Shown in pieces: positions 19,790-28,836 of a stretch of 64,000 nucleotides of DNA. Under the pieces are notes generated by a model, which was not told where the DNA came from, searched no databases, and saw only the letters and a program-made list of their open reading frames with translations. The position numbers were made by a program, and so were the translations under genes. Every line of letters starts with the position of its first letter. Positions within the stretch are counted from its first letter, which is position 1. This DNA is from Nostocales cyanobacterium Centralia_MAG_434 (GTDB lineage Bacteria > Cyanobacteriota > Cyanobacteriia > Cyanobacteriales > Nostocaceae), in assembly GCA_021324415.1 (NCBI GenBank), contig JAJPJF010000153.1, forward strand, positions 24,399 through 88,398. The letters are read 5' to 3'.

Positions 19790-20116
19790 GTGAATGAATT
19801 AGTGCAACGATTATCCCAAGGAAACCACCCAGTTGAAGCTAGCTTACGACCTGAAAAAACTGTAGCTGCTTTGAAAGAGAGTATTGATCGAGACTATGTT
19901 CATATTAAATTCACAAATACAAAGGGCGGTACTGATTTAGGCGTTCGACTTGATCGGGAAGCGTCTCAGTTCAATGAAGCTGACTTTGAGCAACAAAAGG
20001 GGAAAGTCCATTTAGTTGGAAACTTAACACTCAATTACGTAAAAGTTAGATGCATTGCGGATATTGATCTAGAAACACTGACAGGGATAGGACATCTCGA
20101 ACCGATAGAGGCGTGA
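19790..20116 (+). CDS. Unknown protein preceding MbtH-like gene
   Basis: A 108-residue soluble protein from GTG 19790, which has AAGGAG 11 bases upstream; an in-frame GTG at 19691 would give 141 residues with a basic N-terminus. The segment KTVAALKESIDRDYVHIKFT and the following GGTDLGVRLD suggest a small alpha-beta fold; the C-terminus VKVRCIADIDLETLTGIGHL looks like paired strands. I do not recognise the family. It precedes the MbtH-like gene by 31 bases on the same strand, so the two probably act or are expressed together. Confidence 0.6.
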   Translation: MNELVQRLSQGNHPVEASLRPEKTVAALKESIDRDYVHIKFTNTKGGTDLGVRLDREASQFNEADFEQQKGKVHLVGNLTLNYVKVRCIADIDLETLTGIGHLEPIEA

Positions 20117-20147
20117 AATATTCTTGACAATTTGCTAGGAGTAAAGT

Positions 20148-20378
20148 ATGGGCACAGAAGACTTGGAAGACAAAACAATTTATAAAGTGGTTGTCAATCA
20201 CGAAGAACAATATTCTATTTGGCCTGTTGACCGGGAGAATGCTCTTGGTTGGAAGGATGCAGGCAAAAGTGGTTCCAAAACGGAATGCCTTGAATACATC
20301 AAGGAAGTGTGGACTGATATGAGACCACTCAGTCTACGCAAAAAAATGGAAGAAGCTGCTCAAGACACAACAACGTAA
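20148..20378 (+). CDS. Orphan MbtH-like protein
   Basis: A 76-residue member of the MbtH family, small chaperone-like partners that many nonribosomal peptide synthetase adenylation domains need. The signature is visible: [13 protein letters not shown] (about 13-25), GW near 34, and [17 protein letters not shown] (about 45-61), with the characteristic Trp residues. No peptide synthetase lies in this window, so it must either serve one elsewhere or have another role. It is paired with an unknown 108-residue protein upstream. Ribosome binding site: TAGGAG lies 6 bases before the ATG. Confidence 0.85.
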   Translation: MGTEDLEDKTIYKVVVNHEEQYSIWPVDRENALGWKDAGKSGSKTECLEYIKEVWTDMRPLSLRKKMEEAAQDTTT

Positions 20379-20859
20379 TCAAATTTTTGATTGCTGATTT
20401 AGCTCATACGCAGCATATATATTAATTCTATTTGATTCACAAATTTGTTCGTGTCAGGCACCCGATTTCTCCAAGAAATCGGGTGTCTCTTATTCACAAA
20501 TCATTTAGGATTGCAATATCGGTATTGTCGTAATCTCTATGCAAATGCGTTGAATCGAATAGAGTCAGTATCTTGTCTCTACCTTTGGTAATATCTTTCA
20601 ATTGGGATTTGTTGAGAAATATTGCATTTCAACTTTCCAGGTAAAGTTTGTTTTCTTTTGTTTCAAATCAGCGTTATTCCTTGCTAGTCTCTTAATTAGT
20701 AAAAGTATGAGTCAGTTGTTTTAAAAGTCGATAGAGTTTTGTAAGAAAAGCTTAATCATTGTTAAATTGTTTTGATTTCCTATAAATGACTAAGTTTTTG
20801 AAAAATCATCAAGCTCTCTAGATTTTATTTATCAAGACTTTTTAGATATACGAACCTGC
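20379..20859. other. Intergenic stretch with hairpin repeat
   Basis: Holds copy 2 of the hairpin-plus-tail repeat (20460-20513, separate entry). The remainder up to 20859 is AT-rich without readable relics; the promoter of the small gene at 20860 should be in its last 150 bases. Confidence 0.45.
20460..20513. repeat. Dispersed hairpin repeat, copy 2
   Basis: ACCCGATTTCT (20460-20470) pairs perfectly with AGAAATCGGGT (20474-20484), followed by a spacer and a tail AATCATTTAGGATTG (20499-20513). The tail matches that of 6572-6630 at all but one base over 15, while the stems differ. Confidence 0.7.
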
Positions 20860-21195
20860 ATGAATAGCTTCTGTATGAAACATTACCGTGATGAATGGAT
20901 TGAAGAATGGTGTCGTGAAAATGGTTGGACTGACTTATTTGTAGAGCGACATGACAATTATTGGGCTTTTCCGCCTGGGGGTGTGATGCCTGAGCCAATT
21001 CCAACTCAAGTTCTCAAAGTGATCAAAGCCAAAAAAGGATTCACTTATGAAGAAAGGTTGTGGTCGGCTTTAGCAGTTATTGGTACACTTGTAGCCGTTG
21101 TTTCGACTTACTTATTCAAGTGTCCAATGCCACTCGTTTTTGCTTTTGCTCTTGATGCAGTAACAGCAGCGCAACTGGAGGTTGAAGACGCATAG
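20860..21195 (+). CDS. Small membrane protein of unknown function
   Basis: A 111-residue protein. The N-terminal 60 residues are polar and Trp-rich (DEWIEEWCRENGWTDLF, then DNYWAFPPGGVMPEPIP); the C-terminal part has one or two hydrophobic segments (LWSALAVIGTLVAVVSTYLF, then MPLVFAFALDAVTAAQL). It is probably anchored by its C-terminus. An ATG five codons in (20875) is an equal alternative start. A strong intrinsic terminator follows at 21237, which supports a real transcript. I do not recognise the family beyond similarity to hypothetical cyanobacterial proteins. Confidence 0.65.
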   Translation: MNSFCMKHYRDEWIEEWCRENGWTDLFVERHDNYWAFPPGGVMPEPIPTQVLKVIKAKKGFTYEERLWSALAVIGTLVAVVSTYLFKCPMPLVFAFALDAVTAAQLEVEDA

Positions 21196-21236
21196 AATGT
21201 TGGTTGACCATCAGCAGAATATTTTCAAATGGACTG

Positions 21237-21262
21237 AGCCTGCAAAAAGCAGGCTTTGTTTT
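21237..21262 (+). terminator. Intrinsic terminator
   Basis: AGCCTGC (21237-21243), loop AAAAA, GCAGGCT (21249-21255), then TTGTTTTG. A perfect 7-bp GC-rich stem with a T-rich tail, 41 bases after the stop of the small membrane protein gene. Confidence 0.85.
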
Positions 21263-21265
21263 GTT

Positions 21266-21370
21266 GGGAGTATCCCCTAAATGGAATGAGTAGTGCGAGC
21301 GAGACGTGAGTGCAAAGCACACGCTTCGCGAACGCACTACAAAATAAATCTGCCAAATCAGGATGCACCC
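21266..21370 (+). repeat. Dispersed ~105-bp element, copy 1 (core inverted)
   Basis: Left flank ATCCCCTAAATGGAATGAGT, then GTAGTGCG ... CGCACTAC as terminal inverted repeats around a core containing GTGAGTGCAAAGCACACG and CTTCGCGAAC, then right flank AAAATAAATCTGCCAAATCA with GGATGCACCC. The flanks match those of the element at 52428-52533 (read on the other strand), but the core here points the opposite way relative to the flanks. Confidence 0.8.
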
Positions 21371-21463
21371 GTTTTATTTCTATAACCAGTAAATGAATTG
21401 ACAAGCACTTGTCTTGTTATTGTTAAGGTAGAGTTACACAGTTGCTTCTAAATCACAAACCTT

Positions 21464-22648
21464 ATGCTTGACTTTACCAAACTTACAAGACAAATACAGG
21501 GTCTAAGTCAACATCTGACATCAGAAGCTACTGCTAGTCGCCAGCGTTTAGAATTAGCTCAAAAACATCTTCAAGGTGCTCTAGAGCGTCAACAAGAGTT
21601 AGTCCAACAACAACAGAAGTGGCGCGATCGCATTCTTTTTATAAATGCGACACCCCTAGAACCGCTCAATACCTGCATTACTATTCCTGTTCCTCCCAAA
21701 GTTCACACAGTTATTGCAACTGATGGTTCTCAAATTTCTCCTAGCCACCACGAAATTGCCTACTGTTATCTTCTCAATATTGGGAGAGTTGTTTTACACT
21801 ATGGGCAAAATCGCCACCCATTGATGGATAGTTTGCCGGAGATCTTTTATCGTGCAGAAGATTTATATGCTTCTCGTCAGTGGGGTATCCGCACTGAAGA
21901 ATGGATGAGTTATTGTCGCACAGTCAGTGAAGCAACAGTATTAGGAGAACTAGCTTGCAGCGTCCAAGCAGAGATTGCACCAGTACCTACCTTAGCTATG
22001 GTAGATGGTTCGCTAATTTACTGGTTTTTAGAGCAACTACCCATAGACGCACGTAATCGGATTTTACCGCCGATCATAGAAGCTTGGCAAAGGTTACGTG
22101 AAGCACAAATTCCTCTCATGGGATATGTGAGTGCTTCACGCAATATTGAAGGAATTAACTTTTTGCGTCTTTTCTCTTGTCCTCACGCAGTCCCAGATTG
22201 TGCAAGTTATTGCCCTAATCAACAAGAAAAACTTACTTGCAAAATATTAGAGCCATTACGAGATACTGCCCTTTGGTCAACTCAACTCAAACCAGGACAA
22301 AGAAGCTTGCTATGGCGTAGCAACGCTCGCATTCTTGACTTGTATCAAGACCAGCCGATTTACTTTTGTTACGTCCATGTTGGTAGCGAAATTGCTCGGA
22401 TAGAAATGCCTGCATGGGTAGCTGAAAATACAGCTATGTTTGACCAAGCACTAGGACTCATGTTGGCACAAGTCCAGAAAGGACAAGGGTATCCAGTAGC
22501 GATCGCAGAGGCGCATAATCAAGCAGTGGTTCGCGGCGGGGATAAGGCAAGTTTTTTTGCTCTTCTTGAACGACAAATGATTAAAGCAGGTTTGAAAAAT
22601 GTAGGAACCTCTTACAAAGAAGCCAGAAAGCGGGGAAGTATTGCCTAA
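21464..22648 (+). CDS. NurA-domain nuclease-like protein
   Basis: A 394-residue protein with a NurA domain, known from archaea as the 5'-3' nuclease that works with HerA helicase in DNA end resection and present widely in cyanobacteria. The N-terminal 60 residues are a Gln-rich coiled coil. VIATDGSQISPSHH (about 86-99) and LAMVDGSLIYWF (about 180-191) carry the two conserved acidic sites; PVAIAEAHNQAVVRGGDKA (about 346-364) is the C-terminal motif. A Cys-rich segment near 240 (CPHAVPDCASYCPNQQEKLTC, shortened here as four spaced Cys) may bind metal. No HerA homologue is adjacent. Confidence 0.85.
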   Translation: MLDFTKLTRQIQGLSQHLTSEATASRQRLELAQKHLQGALERQQELVQQQQKWRDRILFINATPLEPLNTCITIPVPPKVHTVIATDGSQISPSHHEIAYCYLLNIGRVVLHYGQNRHPLMDSLPEIFYRAEDLYASRQWGIRTEEWMSYCRTVSEATVLGELACSVQAEIAPVPTLAMVDGSLIYWFLEQLPIDARNRILPPIIEAWQRLREAQIPLMGYVSASRNIEGINFLRLFSCPHAVPDCASYCPNQQEKLTCKILEPLRDTALWSTQLKPGQRSLLWRSNARILDLYQDQPIYFCYVHVGSEIARIEMPAWVAENTAMFDQALGLMLAQVQKGQGYPVAIAEAHNQAVVRGGDKASFFALLERQMIKAGLKNVGTSYKEARKRGSIA

Positions 22649-22672
22649 ACTCAGATTGATAGTAAAATGTTA

Positions 22673-25339
22673 TTAGCCTTCAAGTAAACTATGTAATGCT
22701 TGTAATAGTTGCTTAATTGTGTACGGCTTTGGCAAAAATGTTGTGATTCCACTCTCTTGAGAGAGTTGCTTACTTTCTACAAGTCCACTGGAAGCAATCA
22801 CCTTAACTGCCGGATTCATTTTTTGCAAAGTGCGAATGGTGGTTAAACCATCCATCTCTGGCATCATCATATCTACTAACACAATGCTAATCTCATTTTG
22901 ATGTTGAGCATACATTGCGATCGCTTCAATTCCGTCATGAGCTGTTATGACTCTATAATTGTATTTTTCAAGTGTCGTTTTATTAATTTCAAGAATTTTA
23001 GCTTCGTCATCTACGACTAAAACCAATTCTCCATGTCCCCTAGGCAAGTCCAAACTTTCTATTGACTGTGTTTCATGTTGCGGTTTTGCCTTTAAAAATA
23101 TCTGAAATTGTGTTCCCTGGTTCGGTATACTTGAAACCTTGATAAAACCAGTGTGGCTTTTAACAATACCAAGAACATTTGAAAGACCCAGTCCTGTCCC
23201 TTGACCAACTTCTTTAGTTGTGAAAAAAGGCTCGAAAATTCTATCTACGATTTCAGGGGACATCCCTATTCCAGTATCTTCCACAGTAATCACAACGTAG
23301 GGACCAATAGTTGCCTCAAGATTCATCCTGGCATAGGTTTTGTCAACGAAAAAATTGTGAGCGTAAAGACTCAAAACACCACCATGAGGCATGGCATCAC
23401 GAGCATTAATGACTAAGTTCATTAGTACCTGATGCAGTTGGGTAGCATCTCCAAAAATCGGAGCAAGATCTAGGGCTATATCCGTAGAAAATTCGATAGA
23501 TTTAGGAAATGTTTGGTTTGCAAACTGCTGAATTTCTATTATCAGGTGTCTAATTTGCAAGATTGAACGTTTACCTTCAACACCGCGTGCAAACGATAGA
23601 ACTTGCTTAACCAAAGCAGCACCACGTTGAGCATTTGTTTCCAATGTTTGAAGTAGCATATCCTTACGCTCATCAGAGATCTTCATCTGCAAAAGTTGCG
23701 TAGACATTAACATTGGGGTCAGTATATTGTTTAAGTCATGGGCAATGCCACTGGCAAGTGTACCAAGGCTTTCTAGTCGTTGCGCTCTTAGCAACTGGGC
23801 TTCAAGTTGTTTCTTTTGTGTAATGTTAGTGTTAACAGTAAGAATTGATTTTGGGTTTCCCTGGGCATCGCGTACTAGTGCCCAGCGCGCTTCAACGATG
23901 ATTTCCTTACCATCTTTTTGTACCTGATTCAATTCACCATACCATTCACCTGCAATATTAACTTGATGTAGAGCCTCCTCAAGTTTGGGTGAATTCTCAT
24001 ATAATAGTTCGTTGGCATTCTTGCCCAAAGCTTCTTTTGCTGTCCAACCGTAGAGACACTCAGCACTTTTGTTCCAGAACACAATTTTGTTTTTCAGATC
24101 TTGAACCAGAATTGCATCTGTAGCAACATCCAGTAGGGCTGCTTGTTCCAAGATTTTTTGTTCTGCTTGCTTTCGCTCACTGAGTTCGATTTGTGCTTGC
24201 TGGAAAAGTGTAGACTGTTGAATTGCGATCGCCAGCTGAGCAGCAACGGTACGAGTTAATTCGACTTCCTCAGGATGCCAAGACAACGGTTGTTTGTTTC
24301 TAATTAAGCTTAAACTACCCCAAACGAAACCACCAAAGTGCAATGGCACGTGTAACCATGCTCCTGGATAAATTTTCGCGAAGGCAAGGTTAATTTCGTC
24401 TGTACAGGTGCTAGCATCATCAATTTTGACAATTTCTAAACGTTTGAGTCGAGTAGCAATCTCATTGCCAATATCTGGAAATTCCAGTCCTAAAGCATCT
24501 GGTAAGTCTGGGTTTTGGCGATAATCTGTGACATTTAGCCACACCTGCTTTTGAGGTAGATATTGCACAATGTCAACTCGGTCTGCTTGCAGAAGTTGCG
24601 CAATCTCATAAGTTGCCGTAGAAAAAATAGTCTTTAAGTCTAGAGAATTTCGGATGCTTTGAATCACTCGATTCAGCGCTTGCTCTCTTTTAACCTGATG
24701 TTGAGTTTGTTCATAGAGTTGGCTTTGTTGAAGTGCAATTGCTAGCTGTGTTGCTAATTGTTGCAGCAAGTTAATCTCTAACTGCTGCCACTGTCTTGGT
24801 CTCGAACACTGATTAGCAACCAGTAACCCCCATAAATTTTCTCCTTGGAGGATAGGTACGATTAAGCTAGCTCTAATCTGAAACTGAGCCAGTAGATCAA
24901 CATGACATGGGGATAGACCTGCTGTGTAAATGTCTGCTACTGCTTGAATGCGACCTTGTTGATAGAGTTCTCGTCTTGAAGGATCTAAGAAAAATGTGTC
25001 TGTAATTTTTCGTCCTAGAATAGAAGACCAACCAGAATCTACTGATTCTATGATTGTCACTCCACTCCAGTCTGGTTGGAATTGGTAAATAAAAACTCGC
25101 TCAGCTTGGAGAAATTGCTTAACTTCAGATACTGTCGTGCTGAGAACCTCTTCTAAGTTCAAACTTTGCCGAATACGCTGAGCAATCTCCGCCACCAATT
25201 GCTCTCGTGCTCTTTGCTGCTTCAGTTCTGCTTCTACTTGCTGCTGCTCTTGAAAGAATGTTTCTAATTGAGAAAGGCTGTGACGTAGCGTGCCTAGCTC
25301 TTGTATAAGCTGCTCTTTTGTCTTTTCCTCATCTTTCAT
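22673..25339 (-). CDS. Hybrid sensor histidine kinase (GAF-GAF-PAS-HK-REC)
   Basis: An 888-residue cytosolic signalling protein. After a short coiled coil come GAF 1 (about 48-205), GAF 2 (about 220-375), a PAS domain (about 395-510, NKIVFWNKSAECLYGW), HisKA with the phospho-His in SGIAHDLNNIL (about 535), HATPase (about 630-745, with NARDAM, DTGIGM and GTGLGL boxes), and a receiver (about 770-885) with acidic DDE, phospho-Asp in VLVDMMMPEMDG and Lys in LPKPY. GAF 1 lacks an obvious bilin-binding Cys, so a phytochrome-type chromophore is not supported. Such hybrids usually pass phosphate to an Hpt or response regulator encoded elsewhere; none is adjacent. The stop is 24 bases from the convergent NurA gene. 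Confidence 0.93.
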   Translation of the reverse strand: MKDEEKTKEQLIQELGTLRHSLSQLETFFQEQQQVEAELKQQRAREQLVAEIAQRIRQSLNLEEVLSTTVSEVKQFLQAERVFIYQFQPDWSGVTIIESVDSGWSSILGRKITDTFFLDPSRRELYQQGRIQAVADIYTAGLSPCHVDLLAQFQIRASLIVPILQGENLWGLLVANQCSRPRQWQQLEINLLQQLATQLAIALQQSQLYEQTQHQVKREQALNRVIQSIRNSLDLKTIFSTATYEIAQLLQADRVDIVQYLPQKQVWLNVTDYRQNPDLPDALGLEFPDIGNEIATRLKRLEIVKIDDASTCTDEINLAFAKIYPGAWLHVPLHFGGFVWGSLSLIRNKQPLSWHPEEVELTRTVAAQLAIAIQQSTLFQQAQIELSERKQAEQKILEQAALLDVATDAILVQDLKNKIVFWNKSAECLYGWTAKEALGKNANELLYENSPKLEEALHQVNIAGEWYGELNQVQKDGKEIIVEARWALVRDAQGNPKSILTVNTNITQKKQLEAQLLRAQRLESLGTLASGIAHDLNNILTPMLMSTQLLQMKISDERKDMLLQTLETNAQRGAALVKQVLSFARGVEGKRSILQIRHLIIEIQQFANQTFPKSIEFSTDIALDLAPIFGDATQLHQVLMNLVINARDAMPHGGVLSLYAHNFFVDKTYARMNLEATIGPYVVITVEDTGIGMSPEIVDRIFEPFFTTKEVGQGTGLGLSNVLGIVKSHTGFIKVSSIPNQGTQFQIFLKAKPQHETQSIESLDLPRGHGELVLVVDDEAKILEINKTTLEKYNYRVITAHDGIEAIAMYAQHQNEISIVLVDMMMPEMDGLTTIRTLQKMNPAVKVIASSGLVESKQLSQESGITTFLPKPYTIKQLLQALHSLLEG

Positions 25340-25659
25340 AAGAGACTCTGCAGAAATTTGGAAACCTGTCTTCTACAAATCTAAAACAAGCCCCGTCCAT
25401 AGCAGCTAATTTAGAAAACTTACTTTTAGGATTTTCTCTGATCTAGTAAACATATTGTCAAGCTTTGTAGCAATCAGGGAAACTAATTTAACTTTTCTTT
25501 ACAAAAAATATAAATTAACTTAAATAGCTCGGTGAAAATAAACGATAATTCGTTAAGGTTGGGCATAGGAAGTTAGGAGTTATGAATGGGGAGTAGGGAG
25601 TGGGTAGAGAAATTGCCTCCTTGTCCCCCTTGTCCCCCTTCCCCTGTCCCCCCTGTCCC
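25340..25659. repeat. Intergenic stretch with GT-rich and pyrimidine-rich repeats
   Basis: The part 25561-25664 is a patchwork of short tandem units: GGAGTTAGGAGTTATG-like heptamers, GGGAGTAGGGAGTGGG, then TTGTCCCCC units read on the reverse strand as GGGGGACAA. The same GGACAAG-type unit is found at 32818 and 62526. The remaining 220 bases (25340-25560) hold the hybrid kinase's upstream region; no gene relic is seen. Confidence 0.65.
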
Positions 25660-27126
25660 TCAAGGACAGTTCTGTAACTTAGCCAGCGACACGACTATCT
25701 CATCTACTGCTTGTCTAACAACTCGAACGGGTTGATCTATTTGATTCACAATAATACTAAAAACGAGTGGTTGATATTGGGGTGAATTGACATATCCAGC
25801 TAGGGAAACCACGCCATCCATCGTGCCCGTTTTTGCTGTGACAATACCCTCAGCAGGTGTGTTTAGAAAGCGGCTCTTTAACGTACCACTTCTGCCAGCA
25901 ACAGGTAAGGAAGCTTGATACACAAATGCTACTGGTGATTGTGCCATTCCTCGTAGAGTTTGCACAAAAGCTTCTGGACTCACTAAGTCCTTACGTGATA
26001 ATCCTGAAGCATCTACTAAAGAGTAACTTGTAGAATCAACTCCTAACTGGGTTAAGGTTGCTTTCATAACTTCTAACCCAGCATCAGCGCTCGTCTGGTT
26101 TTTATCTGTTATTTTTTTGATAGCAAGGGCTCTCAGTAATGCTTCAGCGAACAGATTGTAACTATTGAGATTCATCTGTGCCACTAATTCCGATAGTGGA
26201 GAAGATTGCACAGCAGCTAGTTCCTGTTCTGGTTGACTCCTATCAGTTGATACGTGTGCTTGGGTCACTATAATTCTTTCTGCTGCCAAAGCATCGCGAA
26301 AGTGCTGCAAGAAGTATTCACTAGGAGCAACCACTGGTAAATTGATGATCTCAGGATCAGAATTTGCTGCCAACTGTCCTTGAATGTGCAAAATTGATCC
26401 TTGCAAATCGCGGGTAATGTTAATGTTCTGTGGCTGATTTTCCTCAACTGTGACGGACTGATTAATAACTTGCCAGTGTTTAGCTTCTTTGCTGTCGTTC
26501 CAAATAACTTGCAGAGGCTTACCCACAGTTCGCGGTAGCAGCTTTAAGCTAAAAACGTTCTGATTAAGAATGAGGCTATTAACAGGCGCACCATAGTCTG
26601 ACTCGATATCTTCCCATTGCCAAGATGGAGGAACCACTTCTCCTCGAACATAACCATCATCAACAATCAATCGATTCACATGCTGAATACCCTTTTGTTT
26701 TAACTGCTTTGCCAAAGCTATGAGTTGGACATCAGTTAGGGTGGGGTCTCCTCTACCAACAACATGTAAATCACCTTCTTTGCTGAGATATACAGAGGTG
26801 CGAAAGCGAAAATCTACACCAAGTTGCTGTAGTGCTGCAGCTGTTATTAGCAGTTTGTTAGTAGATGCTGGAATAAAGTATTTCTGCGCATCTTGACTGT
26901 AAAGAGTTTGGGCAGATGCGAGGTTTTGCACTAAAATTCCCCAACGCATACGCTTGAATTGGGGACGATTAATGACAGTATCGACGACTGCGCCAAGTTG
27001 ATTTGGACAAATTGATTTTGGAGTAGTTGCTGGAACTTGTGTTTGTGCTTGAACTGGTTTTAGCGTAATGCCTATCTGAGTTACGAAAAACAGCGCTAGA
27101 AAACCAAGAGAAAATTTTTTCGACAT
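25660..27126 (-). CDS. dacB: D-alanyl-D-alanine carboxypeptidase (PBP4, DacB type)
   Basis: An exported low-molecular-mass penicillin-binding protein of peptidase family S13, trimming peptidoglycan stem peptides and cross-links. Signal peptide at residues 1-27 (LGFLALFFVTQIG, cleavage after VQA). The three active-site motifs are present: SxxK in PASTNKLL (about 87-94), SxN as SYN in MNLNSYNLFAEAL (about 320), and KTG in VTAKTGTMDG (about 428). The 488-residue length includes the family's large insertion between the first two motifs. It stands 68 bases downstream of a membrane-protein gene on the same strand. Confidence 0.93.
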   Translation of the reverse strand: MSKKFSLGFLALFFVTQIGITLKPVQAQTQVPATTPKSICPNQLGAVVDTVINRPQFKRMRWGILVQNLASAQTLYSQDAQKYFIPASTNKLLITAAALQQLGVDFRFRTSVYLSKEGDLHVVGRGDPTLTDVQLIALAKQLKQKGIQHVNRLIVDDGYVRGEVVPPSWQWEDIESDYGAPVNSLILNQNVFSLKLLPRTVGKPLQVIWNDSKEAKHWQVINQSVTVEENQPQNINITRDLQGSILHIQGQLAANSDPEIINLPVVAPSEYFLQHFRDALAAERIIVTQAHVSTDRSQPEQELAAVQSSPLSELVAQMNLNSYNLFAEALLRALAIKKITDKNQTSADAGLEVMKATLTQLGVDSTSYSLVDASGLSRKDLVSPEAFVQTLRGMAQSPVAFVYQASLPVAGRSGTLKSRFLNTPAEGIVTAKTGTMDGVVSLAGYVNSPQYQPLVFSIIVNQIDQPVRVVRQAVDEIVVSLAKLQNCP

Positions 27127-27194
27127 TAACGCAACGAATCGGAATCTTCGTGCTACATGAGTGTTTTACTGCTTCAGTAGTTCCAAAAACTCAA

Positions 27195-27884
27195 CTAAGC
27201 CATGCTCAAATGTTCAGCTAAAATTCGATCAACTGCATCTCGACATCCAGTGGGAATTGGTAAATTCCACGATTGTCTGGAAAGGAGAAAGCTTGGTGGT
27301 TTCAACCCAATAGTCACGATGTTAGGCTTCACTTCATTCCATCGATAAGATGCGAGTTTTTCCCATTTTACCAATAAAAACATATAGCAGATACCATGCT
27401 CTCTCAACTCCAGGTTGCTCAATCCTGTTAATAGCAGATAGATGGCTAATGACCAATAGAGAACGACTTGTGACATAATTTCTGCTGTGTTGGTTGGATT
27501 TGGCAACTCTGTTGAAATTTGATAAATTGATGACCAAGTTTTTACAGCTGCCATCAGCACTTCAAGTACACCAAACCAAAAAATAAGTTTACTAATTGAG
27601 AGCCTTCCTGCATTAAGTAGTAACGCACCAGCCTTTTGCTTTCGCCAATTCCAGCTCAATAGCCATAAACCTATAAATATGGCAACCAAGAAATTAAAGC
27701 TAATCCATCCATATTTGCCTAATGAATGTAGTCCTATTGCTAGCAAAAAGCTTAATGGTATTAACCATGTAATACGACGCAGGTTTCTTTGAGCGATTTC
27801 TGGACCAAGTGTACGACTTGAAATTGTGTATCCAATTCCTATCATCACAATTGCAATCAAAACTGCAAAAAAGAACCCAAACAT
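27195..27884 (-). CDS. Integral membrane protein, DUF5673-like
   Basis: A 229-residue protein with about five hydrophobic segments (1-20, 37-55, 60-78, 100-118, 138-158) and a soluble C-terminal part containing LELREHGICYMFLLVKWEKL, a pleckstrin-like pattern (acidic strand, glycine, then Trp). This tail pattern is shared with cyanobacterial membrane proteins catalogued as DUF5673; that name is a tentative match. No catalytic motif is seen. It lies upstream of the DacB-type gene and may be cotranscribed with it. Confidence 0.65.
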   Translation of the reverse strand: MFGFFFAVLIAIVMIGIGYTISSRTLGPEIAQRNLRRITWLIPLSFLLAIGLHSLGKYGWISFNFLVAIFIGLWLLSWNWRKQKAGALLLNAGRLSISKLIFWFGVLEVLMAAVKTWSSIYQISTELPNPTNTAEIMSQVVLYWSLAIYLLLTGLSNLELREHGICYMFLLVKWEKLASYRWNEVKPNIVTIGLKPPSFLLSRQSWNLPIPTGCRDAVDRILAEHLSMA

Positions 27885-28091
27885 CTCTAACTCCCTGTAT
27901 TTAAAGTTACGTGTAGATTACTCCCCTGAACGATCAGGGCATGCTTGGAAATGAATATCTATTATTTTTGATATACGAGTCAATTCTGTTTAGATATGCA
28001 GTAACAAAGGTTTATTTTTGGCAAAATCTTCCACTATTTGATGGAAGTAGTATTAGATAAGCTTCATTTATTGGACAATAGGCGATAATTT

Positions 28092-28140
28092 GGTGGACCA
28101 CTAATGCCGTACACATAGTTGTCAGCGTTAGTGGTTCACC
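28092..28140. promoter_or_regulatory. Imperfect inverted repeat upstream of 28168 gene
   Basis: GGTGGACCACTAA (28092-28104) and TTAGTGGTTCACC (28128-28140) are inverted repeats with 12 of 13 matches around 23 bases, ending 27 bases before the GTG start. In RNA it is a leader hairpin; in DNA it could be an operator. Neither role is shown. Confidence 0.5.
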
Positions 28141-28167
28141 AGCGATATCCTTTGTAGAGGTGATGGT

Positions 28168-28773
28168 GTGAGTACATTTTTATCTAGCGTCGCTGTACTG
28201 CTGTCAACTTTGGCTTTGGTATGCAGTGGCTATACGACTTACCAACTGTTTGCACTGCAAAAAACGCTGAATACGACTCCTGCAGGAAGTGGTGATGCGA
28301 TCGCTCCCAAACAAACAGTGTCTAGTCCAGCAATGACTACGTCTTCTGTCCCGGACATATCACCAACCCTGGCTTCCTCACATGCGGCAATTCAACCAGG
28401 TGAATTTTTACAGCCAGCTTTTGGCAAGAAAGCCCAAGTGGAGTTGCTTGCTGCAAAGCGCATCAAAGATCCACAAACAGGCAACCATGATGTGGTAGCT
28501 TTACAGATGCGTATCCGTCGCTTTGCGCCGAATGGAGTTGATCCGAGTGAATCTATCGAGGTTTTCAACACAATAGCTCGTAATCCTGACACTAGCGAAA
28601 CTTATAAAGGAGTTAGCTCTGAGCGTTCAACAGGAAAGGTTTCTCTATTTTCACTGCGTCCTCAAGCTTCGGCGGATGCTTATGTCTGGTTAAGGGTGCC
28701 TGAAGATGTTCAAACCATAGATATATTTGTGCCAGATACTGCAGCTTTCAAGGGAGTGCCGATTTCTAGTTAA
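28168..28773 (+). CDS. Membrane-anchored protein of unknown function
   Basis: A 201-residue protein starting at GTG. Residues 5-28 form one membrane segment (FLSSVAVLLSTLALVCSGYT), followed by a Ser/Thr/Pro linker (about 35-75) and an extracytoplasmic beta-rich domain (about 80-200) with VELLAAKRIKDPQTG and FAPNGVDPSESIEVFNT segments. The layout resembles proteins with a DUF4352-type immunoglobulin-like domain, but no family is certain. Transcribed alone, facing ilvB, with a hairpin between the two genes. Confidence 0.65.
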   Translation: MSTFLSSVAVLLSTLALVCSGYTTYQLFALQKTLNTTPAGSGDAIAPKQTVSSPAMTTSSVPDISPTLASSHAAIQPGEFLQPAFGKKAQVELLAAKRIKDPQTGNHDVVALQMRIRRFAPNGVDPSESIEVFNTIARNPDTSETYKGVSSERSTGKVSLFSLRPQASADAYVWLRVPEDVQTIDIFVPDTAAFKGVPISS

Positions 28774-28787
28774 GAGTCCATTGTTAA

Positions 28788-28830
28788 GTTTGTAGTTGCG
28801 CTAAGCGCAGAACACAGCGCAACTACAAAC
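28788..28830. terminator. 15-bp hairpin between convergent genes
   Basis: GTTTGTAGTTGCGCT (28788-28802) pairs perfectly with AGCGCAACTACAAAC (28816-28830). It sits between the stop of the 28168 gene and the stop of ilvB, where a shared terminator is expected, but no long T run follows on either side, so it may instead be a small dispersed repeat. Confidence 0.5.
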
Positions 28831-28836
28831 TAACTG

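Noticed and set aside
22673..25339. Phytochrome-type bilin photoreceptor
   Set aside because: The GAF domains lack a convincing chromophore Cys motif; a generic GAF kinase is all that can be claimed.
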